Shown: in pieces, positions 29,062 to 37,604 of the stretch
How the letters are laid out: every line of letters begins with the position of its first letter
Numbering within the stretch: position 1 is the stretch's first letter
Source: Croceibacterium salegens
GTDB lineage: Bacteria > Pseudomonadota > Alphaproteobacteria > Sphingomonadales > Sphingomonadaceae
Reading direction: 5' to 3'
DNA length: 64,000 nucleotides
NCBI RefSeq assembly: GCF_009827435.1
Contig: NZ_WTYM01000023.1
Span: 1-64,000 of the forward strand
The notes under the pieces: model-generated
The model's database searches: none
What the model saw: the letters and a program-made list of their open reading frames with translations, nothing else
Told to the model about the DNA's origin: nothing
Program-made: the position numbers and the translations under genes

Positions 29062-31283
29062 GCCTTCGTCAGAAGCTTGCGGTCGATCGGCAGGCTGCGG
29101 ATGCGGTTGCCGGTCAGCTTGTAGAGCGCGTTGGTCAGCGCCGGGATCGCCGGCGGCAGCGCAGGTTCGCCGAGCCCGGTCGGCTCGTTGTCGGACTTGA
29201 CCCACTCGACATGTATTTCCGGCGCGAACGGCATGCGCGGGATCGGATAGTCGTGGAAGTTCGACTGCGCGACCGCACCGTTCTCGATCTTGATCGCCAG
29301 CGCCGTGGCCTGGCCCAGGCCGTCGATGACAGCACCCTTGACCTGGTTGAGCGCGCCGAACGGGTTGATGATCGTATGGCCGACGTCGCCAGCGACCCAC
29401 ACGTTGTGGACCTGCGGTGACTTGCCCGCGGAGATGCTCGCCTCGACCACCTCGGCGAAATAGCCCTGGTGGCTGAAGTAGTAGCCGAAGCCGTAGGCGT
29501 GACCGTCGGGGGCAGGCTTGCCCCACGGCGACATAGCGACGGCCTTTTCGATCACGCCGCGCATCCGGTCCGGATTGAACCCCCGCTGCGGGCCGCCGAA
29601 ACCGCCGCCGGGCGGATCGGGTTCCTTCTCCCGCCCGGAGATGAGCTCGAGAAGCAGCGTCGGCAGGTCCTTGCCCGCGGCCTCCGCCACTTCGTCGAGG
29701 AAACCCTGCGTCACGAAGGCAATGGCGTTGGATGCCGGAGCGCGAAGCGCACCCATCGGCACCGCCGTTTTCATCTTGCTTTGCGCGTAGCGCAGGTTCG
29801 GCACGAACTTGGCCGGGAAGATGTCCGGTGCCATCGCCGCCGGGTTGTATGCCCCGCCGAGTTCAAAGGTGACGAAGTGATCGTCGAAGCCGACGAGCTT
29901 GTTGTCCGCGTCGAGGGCGGCACGCAGCCGGTGCCAGCCGGCGGGGCGGTAGAAGTCGCTGCGAACGTCGTCCTCACGGCTCCAGATAAGCTGCACGGGC
30001 GTGCCGGGCATCTTGGCAGCGATTGCCGCGGCCTGGTGCATGAAGTCGTTGGTCAGGCGACGGCCGAAGCCACCGCCCATGCGGGTGATATGCAGGGTCA
30101 CCTGGTCCGGCTTGAGCCCGAGCATCTGCGCCACGCCCATCTGGCCGGCCTGAGGGTTCTGCGTCGGGGACCAGATTTCGAGCGTGCCGTCCTTGTGCAT
30201 CAGAGCCGTGGTGTTCATCGGCTCCATGGGCACGTGGGCGAGGAAGGGATAGGCGTACTGCTCGTCGAGCGTCTTGGCCGCCGTTGCGAAGGCGGCATCG
30301 ACGTCGCCGGTCTTGGAAAAGACATCGCTGGAGGGCGGGCCGTCCATCAGCTTCCTGGCCTCGGCATCGTAGCCGGCGCTGGAATGCGAGGTCCAATCGC
30401 CGGTGTCCCATTGAGCGGCGAGCTTGCCGCGCGCCTGGTTGGCGACCCACCAGTTCTTGGCGATAACCGCCACACCGTCGACGAGCTGGTCGGGGCCGCC
30501 TTTGCCTTCGAGTGTAAAGGCATCGATCACGCCGGGAACGGACTTTGCCGCAGCGGTGTCTGCCGACTTGAGCTTCGATCCGAACACCGGAGCGCGCTCG
30601 TAGGCGGCGTAAACCATGCCCGGAAGCTGGGTGTCGACGCCGAAGATCGGCTCGCCATGGACGATCTTGGGGCTGTCGATCCCGCCGATTTCGCGTCCGA
30701 TGATCACGAAGTCCTTGCGGTCCTTCAGCTTGAGCTTGGCCGGATCGGGAACTGTCGCCTCGGCCGCCATTGAGGCGACTTCGCCGTAGCCGAGCTTCCT
30801 TCCGGTTGCCGGATCGGTGATCACACCCTTCGAGGTGGTCAGCGTGGCCGGATCAACGGCGAGCTTCTTGCCCGCCGCCTCAAGCAGCATGGCGCGCGCC
30901 GCGGCGCCGGTCTGGCGCATCGGGAACCAGTTCATCGGCGTGGCAAAGCTGCCTCCGGCGATCTGCGGCCCGTACTTGGCGGCGTTGGAATCGCCCTGGA
31001 CGATCTTGATCTTGTCCCAGTCGGCATCGAGCTCCTCGGCGATCAGCATTGGGAGCATCGTCTTGATGCCCTGGCCGATCTCCGGGTTCTTGCCGACGAT
31101 GGTGACCTGGCCGTCGGGTGCGATCGAGACGAAGGCATTGAGCGGCGCGGGCTCGGCCGCGCCGGTAGCCGCGCGGGCGATGCCCGGCATCGTGGCGGAA
31201 AGGAACATGCCGCCACCGGCGAGGGCGCCGGCCTTGAGCAGAGTGCGGCGCGACAGGTTCACCTTTTCAGCGAGCTCAGACAT
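29058..31283 (-). CDS. Molybdopterin-binding large subunit, isoquinoline 1-oxidoreductase beta-like (aldehyde/xanthine oxidase family)
   Basis: Molybdopterin-binding subunit of 741 residues. The N-terminus has a Tat signal (SRRTLLKAGALAGGGMFL, cleavage near ARAATG), so the assembled enzyme is exported. Repeated Mo-cofactor domains include GKNPEIGQGIKTMLPML, RMGGGFGRR and PMGALRAPASNA. The architecture matches isoquinoline oxidoreductase and related periplasmic aldehyde dehydrogenases. The ATG at 31283 overlaps the small-subunit stop by 8 bases. No cytochrome or FAD subunit follows, so the electron acceptor is unclear. The substrate is unknown. Confidence 0.9.
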   Translation of the reverse strand: MSELAEKVNLSRRTLLKAGALAGGGMFLSATMPGIARAATGAAEPAPLNAFVSIAPDGQVTIVGKNPEIGQGIKTMLPMLIAEELDADWDKIKIVQGDSNAAKYGPQIAGGSFATPMNWFPMRQTGAAARAMLLEAAGKKLAVDPATLTTSKGVITDPATGRKLGYGEVASMAAEATVPDPAKLKLKDRKDFVIIGREIGGIDSPKIVHGEPIFGVDTQLPGMVYAAYERAPVFGSKLKSADTAAAKSVPGVIDAFTLEGKGGPDQLVDGVAVIAKNWWVANQARGKLAAQWDTGDWTSHSSAGYDAEARKLMDGPPSSDVFSKTGDVDAAFATAAKTLDEQYAYPFLAHVPMEPMNTTALMHKDGTLEIWSPTQNPQAGQMGVAQMLGLKPDQVTLHITRMGGGFGRRLTNDFMHQAAAIAAKMPGTPVQLIWSREDDVRSDFYRPAGWHRLRAALDADNKLVGFDDHFVTFELGGAYNPAAMAPDIFPAKFVPNLRYAQSKMKTAVPMGALRAPASNAIAFVTQGFLDEVAEAAGKDLPTLLLELISGREKEPDPPGGGFGGPQRGFNPDRMRGVIEKAVAMSPWGKPAPDGHAYGFGYYFSHQGYFAEVVEASISAGKSPQVHNVWVAGDVGHTIINPFGALNQVKGAVIDGLGQATALAIKIENGAVAQSNFHDYPIPRMPFAPEIHVEWVKSDNEPTGLGEPALPPAIPALTNALYKLTGNRIRSLPIDRKLLTKA

Positions 31284-31746
31284 TGGCCTTCTCCGATTCC
31301 GCGGCCGCAATCTGGATGGCGGTCTTGATCCGGCCGTAGCAAGCGCAGCGGCAGATGTTGCCCTGCATGGCGCTGTCGATGTCCTTGTCGCTCGGCGACG
31401 GGTTCTTGGCGAGCAGCGCGCTGGCGCTCATCAGCTGGCCGGCCTGGCAATAGCCGCACTGCATAACGTCGACGTCGAGCCACGCGGCTTGCAGGGCCTT
31501 GCCGACCGCGGACTGGCCGAGCGCTTCGATGGTGGTGACCTTCTTGCCGGCGAGCGAGCCGACCGTCGTGGAGCACGAACGGGCTGCGACGCCATCGATA
31601 TGGACGGTGCAGGCGCCGCAGGCGCCGATGCCGCAGCCGAACTTGGTGCCCACCATGCCGAGCTCCTGGCGCAGGGCCCAGAGCAGGGGCATATCGTCGG
31701 GCACGTCGAGGGTGCGGGTTTCGCCGTTAATGGTGACGGTGGCCAT
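31276..31746 (-). CDS. (2Fe-2S)-binding small subunit of molybdenum hydroxylase (IorA-like)
   Basis: 156-residue electron-transfer subunit with two [2Fe-2S] clusters. The plant-type cluster has CGIGACGACTV plus a later Cys (AARSCSTTV); the second has CGYCQAGQ and CRCACY. No signal peptide is present, as expected for a partner carried through Tat with the large subunit. It is translated just before, and overlapping, the large subunit. Confidence 0.92.
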   Translation of the reverse strand: MATVTINGETRTLDVPDDMPLLWALRQELGMVGTKFGCGIGACGACTVHIDGVAARSCSTTVGSLAGKKVTTIEALGQSAVGKALQAAWLDVDVMQCGYCQAGQLMSASALLAKNPSPSDKDIDSAMQGNICRCACYGRIKTAIQIAAAESEKANV

Positions 31747-31794
31747 GAAATACTCCCCAAGTCATTGGCGGACGTTCCTATTTGACAAAGTCTA

Positions 31795-32760
31795 CTAGGT
31801 TTTCCCGGATGAGGGAAGGGCGGGACGGACGGAAATTGGCCGCTGGTCGGGCCCGATCTCGATCAGGATGTCGGCCCGCTCGGGCATATCCTCGAGTTGC
31901 CAGCGCGTAAGCCGTTCGTAATGCATGAGGAAGCGGTCGAGTGCGTCTGCGTCCATCACCGCAGGGCCTGAGCCAAGCTTGCTCTCCTGCTTCGCCCGGT
32001 TGGTGCGGACGGCATCGAAGCCTTCGACCTTGAGCATGACGAGCAGGTCGATCCGCGCGAACAGTTCGGCATAGTCGGTGGCAAGGCGGCGATTGACCTC
32101 GCGCCGCCAGGTGCCGTCGGGGTCCTCGTCGGCTTCGAGCGCATTGATCGCTTGGGCGAGAGCTGAGGCAGGCTGCGGGACGGCTCCGACGCACCAGCCT
32201 TCGAACAGGATTACATCGACCGGACCTTCGACGCGCACCGATCCGGGCGCACGGTCGTCGCGGGCCTTGTCGAAGCGCGGCAGGTCGGCGGGGCGGCCGG
32301 ACAAGAGCTTGTCGATCAGGTCCATGCCGAGATCGACGTCGTGGGTGCCGGGCACACCGCGAGTGGCGAAAAGCGGTTGGGTGTGCTCGGCCAGCGTCTG
32401 CCGCTCGGCATGGGTGAGGTAGAGATCGTCCAGCGAGAGGGTGACTGCTGATAGGCCAAGATCGGCCAGCAAGAGTTCGAGGAATCGGCAGACCGTCGAC
32501 TTGCCCGAACCCTGCGCGCCGTTGATGCCGACGAGCAGACATCCCCCTTCGTCATTGCGAGGATCGGAGCGACGAAGCAATCCAGGGAGGTCGCGCGGGT
32601 TGCTCTGGATTGGTTGGCGCGCCGCGCCTGCTTCGCAACCGCTACGCTCGCAATGACGAGTGATTTGGTGAGCCAATGGCCGCCAGTATTGTTCAGCAAT
32701 TTCACTGTAGTCGGGAGGAAGCCGCTCCGCCTCGATGAGTTCGTCAACGGCGTCTGTCAC
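31795..32760 (-). CDS. D-glycerate 3-kinase-like P-loop kinase with in-frame repeat insertion
   Basis: P-loop kinase of 321 residues resembling plant/yeast glycerate 3-kinase (GLYK/Tda10) proteins. Walker A is GINGAQGSGKST (about 78-89), followed by SLDDLYLTHAERQ, RGVPGTHDVDLG and LFEGWCVGA. Residues about 34-72, between the N-terminal helix and the P-loop, are encoded by a palindromic repeat (32550-32658) and include RHCERS and RRSDPRNDE. The reading frame stays open, so a product is possible. It overlaps the 2-hydroxyacid dehydrogenase gene by 4 bases, suggesting glyoxylate/hydroxypyruvate-to-phosphoglycerate use. Confidence 0.85.
   Translation of the reverse strand: MTDAVDELIEAERLPPDYSEIAEQYWRPLAHQITRHCERSGCEAGAARQPIQSNPRDLPGLLRRSDPRNDEGGCLLVGINGAQGSGKSTVCRFLELLLADLGLSAVTLSLDDLYLTHAERQTLAEHTQPLFATRGVPGTHDVDLGMDLIDKLLSGRPADLPRFDKARDDRAPGSVRVEGPVDVILFEGWCVGAVPQPASALAQAINALEADEDPDGTWRREVNRRLATDYAELFARIDLLVMLKVEGFDAVRTNRAKQESKLGSGPAVMDADALDRFLMHYERLTRWQLEDMPERADILIEIGPDQRPISVRPALPSSGKT
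32550..32658. repeat. Palindromic repeat, CGTCATTGCGAG family, inside glycerate kinase gene
   Basis: 109 bases with perfect 12-base inverted ends CGTCATTGCGAG / CTCGCAATGACG. The inner part contains the family element GACGAAGCAATCCAG and an opposing CTGGATT copy. Unlike the other three copies in the window it lies inside a coding sequence and keeps the frame open. Confidence 0.85.
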
Positions 32761-33725
32761 GCCACCCGATCCGGAAGCTCGCGACCCTCGGCCCAGGCGA
32801 CTGCGTTGGCCATCGCCTTTTCGCCCATCGCTGTACGGGTCTCGACGTTGGCGCTGCCGAGGTGGGGGAGGAGGACGACGTTCTCCAATCCGAGAAGTTC
32901 GGGCGGCACTTGCGGCTCGTGCGGATAAACGTCGAGACCGGCACCGGCGAGGTGCCCGCTGCGAAGCGCGTCGGCGAGCGCGGCATGGTCGACCACGCCG
33001 CCGCGGGCAGTGTTGATGAGATAGGAACCCGACTTCATTGCCGCGAGTGCCGCCGCGTCGATCAGGTTCGCCGTTGCCGGTCCGCCGGGTACGTGCAGCG
33101 AGACGAAGTCCGAGGCAGCGAGGAGCTCATTCAGGTCCGGATAGAACCTTGCACCCAGTTCCTGCACCACCGCCGGGTCAGCCTCGCGCCGGGCGTAGTA
33201 GGCGATCTTCATCCCGAAGCCGTGATGCGCGCGCTGGGCGGTGGCGATTCCGATACGGCCGAAAGCCACGAGCCCGAGCGTCTTGCCCTTGAGCGAGGAA
33301 CCAATGAGATGGGTCGGCCGCCAGCCGCTCCATTTGCCCGCGCGCAATTCGCGCTCGCCATCACCGGCACGACGAGCGGCCATCAACAGCAGGGTCATGG
33401 CGATATCTGCGGTGGCATCGGTCAGGACGCCGGGGGTGTTGGTGACCGCGATGCCCTTGGCCTTCGCCGCGGCGAGGTCAATGTGGTCGAACCCGACGCC
33501 GTAGTTGGCGATCAGCTTTACCCGGTCGCCGCCGGCGATGACTTCGGCGTCGATCCTATCGGAGACGGTCGGGCACAGCACGTCGAACTTGCCCATCGCG
33601 CGGGCGAGGTCGGCCTGCGACATCGGCTCGTCGCTTTCGTTGAGAACCGTATCGAAGCGGTCCTGCATGGCCCGTTCGACGGCTTCCGGCCAGCGCCGGG
33701 TGAGCAGGACACGCGGCGTCGCCAT
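32757..33725 (-). CDS. D-isomer-specific 2-hydroxyacid dehydrogenase (glyoxylate/hydroxypyruvate reductase type)
   Basis: 322 residues, NAD(P)-dependent. Seen: ANYGVGFDHIDLAAAKAKGI, the nucleotide motif LGLVAFGRIG (first Gly of the usual GxGxxG is Ala), NTARGGVVDHAALADAL with the catalytic Arg, DVYPHEP with the Glu and LPHLGSAN with the catalytic His. It overlaps the glycerate kinase gene by ATGA; together they would turn glyoxylate or hydroxypyruvate into phosphoglycerate. The substrate is inferred from that pairing. Confidence 0.9.
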   Translation of the reverse strand: MATPRVLLTRRWPEAVERAMQDRFDTVLNESDEPMSQADLARAMGKFDVLCPTVSDRIDAEVIAGGDRVKLIANYGVGFDHIDLAAAKAKGIAVTNTPGVLTDATADIAMTLLLMAARRAGDGERELRAGKWSGWRPTHLIGSSLKGKTLGLVAFGRIGIATAQRAHHGFGMKIAYYARREADPAVVQELGARFYPDLNELLAASDFVSLHVPGGPATANLIDAAALAAMKSGSYLINTARGGVVDHAALADALRSGHLAGAGLDVYPHEPQVPPELLGLENVVLLPHLGSANVETRTAMGEKAMANAVAWAEGRELPDRVA

Positions 33726-33728
33726 GCG

Positions 33729-34571
33729 TCAGGCCTTGGCCATACCTTCGGTGATACGCTGGGTTTCTGCGCGGGTCGATTCGATGCCGGTATTGCGCTT
33801 GTGAATTCCGCCGAGGCCCGGCGGCATGAACAGCGGCGGGTCGCCCTCGCGCTGCTTGAGGCCGAACAGCGGGAACAGTCCCGGATGGCGGCCAAGTCCG
33901 CCGAACATGTCGAGCAGGCTGTCGATCCACGGGCGCAGGGGATCGTCTTCGGCAAGCACCGGCGAATTCTGGCACACCGAGGCGGTGAACAGGATCGAGC
34001 CGAGGAGGCGGTAATCGGCGTAGTTGGGCGTGTCGCCGCCGAGGTACTTGCTCTCGCGCAGCGCGATGCGAAGTGGTTCGAGCGCGGCGGAAATCTGCGG
34101 CAGGCGGTCCTCGTAGCCTTCCTGCATCGCCTCAAGAGTCTGGCCGAGCATCTTCTCGCGCGAATAGGTGATGTATTCGTGGTCGTCGGCGTTCGCGAGG
34201 TCGCGGTAGCTGACGCAGTTGCAACGCATCCACGGACCCGTCGCGACGCCCCAGAACCACGCATCGAGCGCGCGCGTCATGGCGGCGACGCTGGGGTGCG
34301 GGATCAGCGTGGGGCGGTCGGGGTAGGTCTCGTCGAGGTATTCGACGATGCCCCATGAATCGAGCACCCACTTGCCGTCGTCGATGATCGCCGGGAGCCG
34401 TTCGGTCACCCCGCCGGTGCGCTCGGGGATCTTGGTGAACCCGCCCGGGACGACGTCGAGGTCGAAGCCCTTGTGCTTGAGCGCGTACTTCGTCGCCCAG
34501 ACGAACGGGCTGATCGTTGCTCCGGTCGAAAGCGCCAGGTCGAAGAAGGTGATGGTGTTGTCCTTGGCCAC
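33729..34571 (-). CDS. LigE/LigP-like glutathione S-transferase (beta-etherase type)
   Basis: 280 residues. The sequence strongly resembles lignin beta-aryl-ether-cleaving LigE/LigP: NTITFFDLALSTGATISPFV, ATKYALKHKGFDLDVVPGGF, DDGKWVLDSWGIVEYLDETY, YLGGDTPNYADY and GLGRHPGLFPLFGLKQREGD. These enzymes cleave beta-O-4 ethers with glutathione. The start is a GTG at 34571 with GAGGAG about 7 bases upstream; this gives the length known for LigE (about 281). No ligF, ligG or ligD is nearby, so the true substrate may differ. Confidence 0.85.
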   Translation of the reverse strand: MAKDNTITFFDLALSTGATISPFVWATKYALKHKGFDLDVVPGGFTKIPERTGGVTERLPAIIDDGKWVLDSWGIVEYLDETYPDRPTLIPHPSVAAMTRALDAWFWGVATGPWMRCNCVSYRDLANADDHEYITYSREKMLGQTLEAMQEGYEDRLPQISAALEPLRIALRESKYLGGDTPNYADYRLLGSILFTASVCQNSPVLAEDDPLRPWIDSLLDMFGGLGRHPGLFPLFGLKQREGDPPLFMPPGLGGIHKRNTGIESTRAETQRITEGMAKA

Positions 34572-34638
34572 GGAAGGCTCCTCAATTCCCAAAATGACTT
34601 TGTCCGGTTCGTATGCCCGGGCCAAGGAAATTGGAAGG

Positions 34639-35565
34639 CTATTCGCCAGCCAGCTTCGATTCCTCGAGCTTGACGAAGCGCCAGAAGGTTTCGAGCAGCG
34701 GCGTGGCGACGCCCTTGGCCTTCGCCGCTGTCACGATTGCGCCGTTGATGGCATCGACTTCGGTGCGGCGTCCCGCCTTCACGTCCTGCAGCATCGAGGC
34801 CTCGTGGTCGGCGTGGTCGGTCACAGAAACGTGGGTCAGGTCGTGGATCGCTTGTCCGTTCACCATCACGCCGTTGGCATGGGCGGCGGCGATGCCCTCG
34901 TCGACCGCGGCGCGGATCATCGCGCGGCTCTCCTCGTGCGCGCCGAGGAAGCCGGGAGTGCGCAGGGTCAGCGCGCAGAGCGGGTTCATCGTCGCGTTGA
35001 AGATCGCCTTGGACCATACGGCCTCATAGATCTTCGGATCGGCGATGGCGGCGAGATCGCCCTTTGTGAGCAGCGCGGCAACTTCTTCGGCGAAGGCCGG
35101 ATCGCCTGACGGGAACGCCGTGTAGAGCTTCGTCCCGCCCTCACCGTGGCTGCGCACGCGGCCCGGACCGACGAGGTCCGACGGCAGCGAGCTGACGCCG
35201 ACCAGCACGCGCGCCTCGTCGGCATGGGCGGCGAGGCGCTGCTCGTTGCCGAGCCCGTTTTGAAGCGTCAGAAGTCGCGTGTCGGGGCCGATCGCATGGG
35301 CAATGCCCGTCAGCGCTGTGTCGGTCATGAAGGTCTTGGTGAAGACCAGCACGAGGTCGAGCGGGCCCTGCAGGTCTTCGGGCCGGACGGCTGGGATCGG
35401 CAATTGTTCGGTGCCCGAGCGGCGTTCGAGTTCGAGGCCGTTCGCATTGATCGCGGTGATGTGCTCGGCGTTGACGTCGACGAACATCACATCCGCGCCG
35501 CCGCGGTGCAGCGCCGCGCCGTAAAGGCAGCCCATCGCTCCCGCGCCGAGGACCGCAACCCTCAC
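34639..35565 (-). CDS. Ketopantoate reductase (PanE/ApbA) family protein
   Basis: 308 residues. The N-terminal Rossmann fold has AVLGAGAMGCLYGAALHRGG; further motifs are VLVFTKTFMTDTAL, LLTLQNGLGNEQRLA and the C-terminal catalytic lysine region YEAVWSKAIFNATMNPLCAL, as in 2-dehydropantoate 2-reductases. The family contains several paralogs in sphingomonads, so involvement in pantothenate synthesis is not certain. It overlaps the Nudix gene upstream by 4 bases. Confidence 0.85.
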   Translation of the reverse strand: MRVAVLGAGAMGCLYGAALHRGGADVMFVDVNAEHITAINANGLELERRSGTEQLPIPAVRPEDLQGPLDLVLVFTKTFMTDTALTGIAHAIGPDTRLLTLQNGLGNEQRLAAHADEARVLVGVSSLPSDLVGPGRVRSHGEGGTKLYTAFPSGDPAFAEEVAALLTKGDLAAIADPKIYEAVWSKAIFNATMNPLCALTLRTPGFLGAHEESRAMIRAAVDEGIAAAHANGVMVNGQAIHDLTHVSVTDHADHEASMLQDVKAGRRTEVDAINGAIVTAAKAKGVATPLLETFWRFVKLEESKLAGE

Positions 35566-36116
35566 GCCTCGTTCTCCGCCAGCATTCCCGCGCCGAGCAG
35601 AAGCAGCAGCCGGACGTCGATCATCGTGCCCGCGGCGCGCCGGTCGGCGACGAATGCCGGAAGGCGGGCGATCGGCACGGTATGCACGGTGATGTTCTCC
35701 CCCTCGACACCGCCGCCTTCGCCGACGCGGGTCAGACCGCTGGCGCGGAGCAGCGAAAAGGTCTCGCCAACCATGCCGGGAGAGGAAGCGAACTCGCCGA
35801 GGTCTTGCCAGCGAGCCGCGGCGTAGCCGGTCTCTTCCTCCAGCTCGCGCTCTGCGGCTGAGAAGTGGTCCTCGTCATCGGCACCATCGTCATCGCCGAT
35901 CAGCCCCGCGGGGAGCTCGAGGCATGACTTGTCGAGCGGCACACGGAACTGTTCGACCAGCACCACCGATCCAGCGTCGACCGCGAGAATCACCGCCGCG
36001 CGAATTCCGCGCGCGCGGCCGACATACTCCCATCGCCCGCGGCGCTTGGCCGTGATGAAACGGCCTTCCCACATCAGTTCTTCGGGCTTGTCGGCGTCGG
36101 GCGGGCGTTGGGTCAC
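35562..36116 (-). CDS. Nudix hydrolase (ADP-ribose pyrophosphatase-like)
   Basis: 184 residues. A Nudix helix is clear in AAERELEEETGY, preceded by LELPAGLIGDDDGADDEDHF. The spacing between the first Gly and the Glu of the box is longer than the canonical five residues because of an acidic insertion. VVLVEQFRVPLDKSCLELP and ASSPGMVGETFSLL match ADP-ribose pyrophosphatases. It probably removes nucleoside diphosphate derivatives in the cytoplasm; the substrate is unproven. Confidence 0.85.
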   Translation of the reverse strand: MTQRPPDADKPEELMWEGRFITAKRRGRWEYVGRARGIRAAVILAVDAGSVVLVEQFRVPLDKSCLELPAGLIGDDDGADDEDHFSAAERELEEETGYAAARWQDLGEFASSPGMVGETFSLLRASGLTRVGEGGGVEGENITVHTVPIARLPAFVADRRAAGTMIDVRLLLLLGAGMLAENEA

Positions 36117-36126
36117 GCCGCCGCGT

Positions 36127-36804
36127 TTAGAGTTCGATCAGCCGGTCTGGCAACTCGTTCCGGTCGTCCTCGGCGCGGGGGAAGTGTTCGGCCAGCACCT
36201 CGCCGACCCTGCCGATGGCCGCCGCCATGCCGGCGCCGACGTGGTCCTGTTTGATCTCGACCAGCATGACGGCCATCGCCTCGCCCCAGACTTCGGGCGA
36301 GACTTTCGAAGCGATGGCCTCGTCGGCGACGATTTCGGCGCGGTGTTCGTCCATCGAGAGGTAGATGACGATGCCGGTGCGGCCATGGGTGCGGCGCTCC
36401 GCCGCGGCCTTGAAGATGCCGATGGCGCGGTTGCGCACGCGTGCCGACTTGATGAAGCCGGGGATCAGGAAGAACTTGAGCGGCTTCCAAAGCTGGATCA
36501 GCCACATCCCCACGAACTTGATGATGCCGACCGCTACTGCGATGCCGAACAGCTCGCCCGGTGTCCATTCGGGGTTCCACTCGCCGGTCAGCCAGGCGAT
36601 CGTGCCGAGGTAGAAGTCGGGAAAGAAGGCGAGGAAGGTGATCGCAGTGAAAGCGGCAATGGCAGCCCATACCAACGCCACGTCGCTGTAACCGTCGGAG
36701 CGGAGCGATACGACCGGGACGATTTCGCCGGCCGACTTCAATTCGGCCGCGCTCACGGCATTGCCGACCAGTTCGTGATCGGCCTCGCTGAGAAGATTCG
36801 ACAT
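36127..36804 (-). CDS. TPM-domain membrane protein (first)
   Basis: 225 residues. Two membrane helices lie at about 40-65 and 80-105 (ALVWAAIAAFTAITFLAF and FGIAVAVGIIKFVGMWLI). A TPM-like region follows with RRTHGRTGIVIYLSMDEHRAEIVAD, typical of the DUF477 branch that lacks a signal peptide. Its ATG overlaps the TAA of the next upstream gene by one base. Last gene of the lemA-TPM cluster. Function unknown; TPM proteins are linked to membrane or photosystem maintenance in other organisms. Confidence 0.82.
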   Translation of the reverse strand: MSNLLSEADHELVGNAVSAAELKSAGEIVPVVSLRSDGYSDVALVWAAIAAFTAITFLAFFPDFYLGTIAWLTGEWNPEWTPGELFGIAVAVGIIKFVGMWLIQLWKPLKFFLIPGFIKSARVRNRAIGIFKAAAERRTHGRTGIVIYLSMDEHRAEIVADEAIASKVSPEVWGEAMAVMLVEIKQDHVGAGMAAAIGRVGEVLAEHFPRAEDDRNELPDRLIEL

Positions 36805-37604
36805 TACCAGCCCCCGCTTGCCCCGCCGCCGCCGAAGCTGCCGCCTCCGCCTGAAAAGCCGCCACCACCGCCGCCGAAGCCTCCGAAGCCGCCGCTCGAG
36901 TGGTGCGAACCGCCGCGTGTTGCAGAATTGATCGCGTTCCACAGGATGACGTCGCCGATGGCCGATCCGACCCCGTAACGGCGCCCGCGTCGACGGCGGA
37001 ACATCGGCAGGATGAAGAAGAACAGGATGAACAGCATCCAGATCACCGCCCCGATCGGGAAGCCTTCGTCGGACGACTGGCGCTGGGTTGCATCGACTGC
37101 TGCCTTCTGTTGGTCGGGCGGCAGTTCGATCTGCTTGATGATCGCATCGGCCCCGGCGATGATCCCGCCGGTCATGTCGCGGTTCTTGAAACGCGGCAGG
37201 ATGTCGCGGTTGATTATGTCGAAGGCGAGGCCGTCGGGGATCACGCTTTCGAGCCCGTAGCCCACCTCGATCCGCACCTTGCGTTCGTTTGGCGCGACGA
37301 GTAGGATGATACCGTCGTTGCGTCCCTTGTCACCAAGCTGCCAGTAACGGCCGAGCTGGTAGCCGTAATCGGCGATGTCGTAACCATCGAGACTCGGCAC
37401 TGTCGCGACGACGAACTGGCGCTGGTTCTTCTGTTCGAAAGCGTCGAGTTTTGCCGAAAGCAGTGCTTCATCGGTATCGTCGATGATGTTCGCGGCATCG
37501 ACCACGGGCGCGGTGCCCCGCTCGGGGAAGTCCGGCGCCGCGAGCGCGGCGCTGCCCGTCAGCGACAGGAAGAGCGCGAATAGCAGGGTTACGTGGCGGG
37601 CCAT
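36804..37604 (-). CDS. TPM-domain protein with Gly-rich tail (YgcG-like)
   Basis: 266 residues: signal peptide (ARHVTLLFALFLSLTGSAAL), periplasmic TPM domain at about 25-175 with VVDAANIIDDTDEALLSAKL, NDGIILLVAPNERKVRIEVG and GLAFDIINRDILPRF, one membrane helix (VIWMLFILFFFILPMF), then a low-complexity Gly/Ser/Phe tail. This is the classical YgcG layout found beside lemA. The role is unknown; the tail is likely flexible and cytoplasmic. Confidence 0.88.
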   Translation of the reverse strand: MARHVTLLFALFLSLTGSAALAAPDFPERGTAPVVDAANIIDDTDEALLSAKLDAFEQKNQRQFVVATVPSLDGYDIADYGYQLGRYWQLGDKGRNDGIILLVAPNERKVRIEVGYGLESVIPDGLAFDIINRDILPRFKNRDMTGGIIAGADAIIKQIELPPDQQKAAVDATQRQSSDEGFPIGAVIWMLFILFFFILPMFRRRRGRRYGVGSAIGDVILWNAINSATRGGSHHSSGGFGGFGGGGGGFSGGGGSFGGGGASGGW

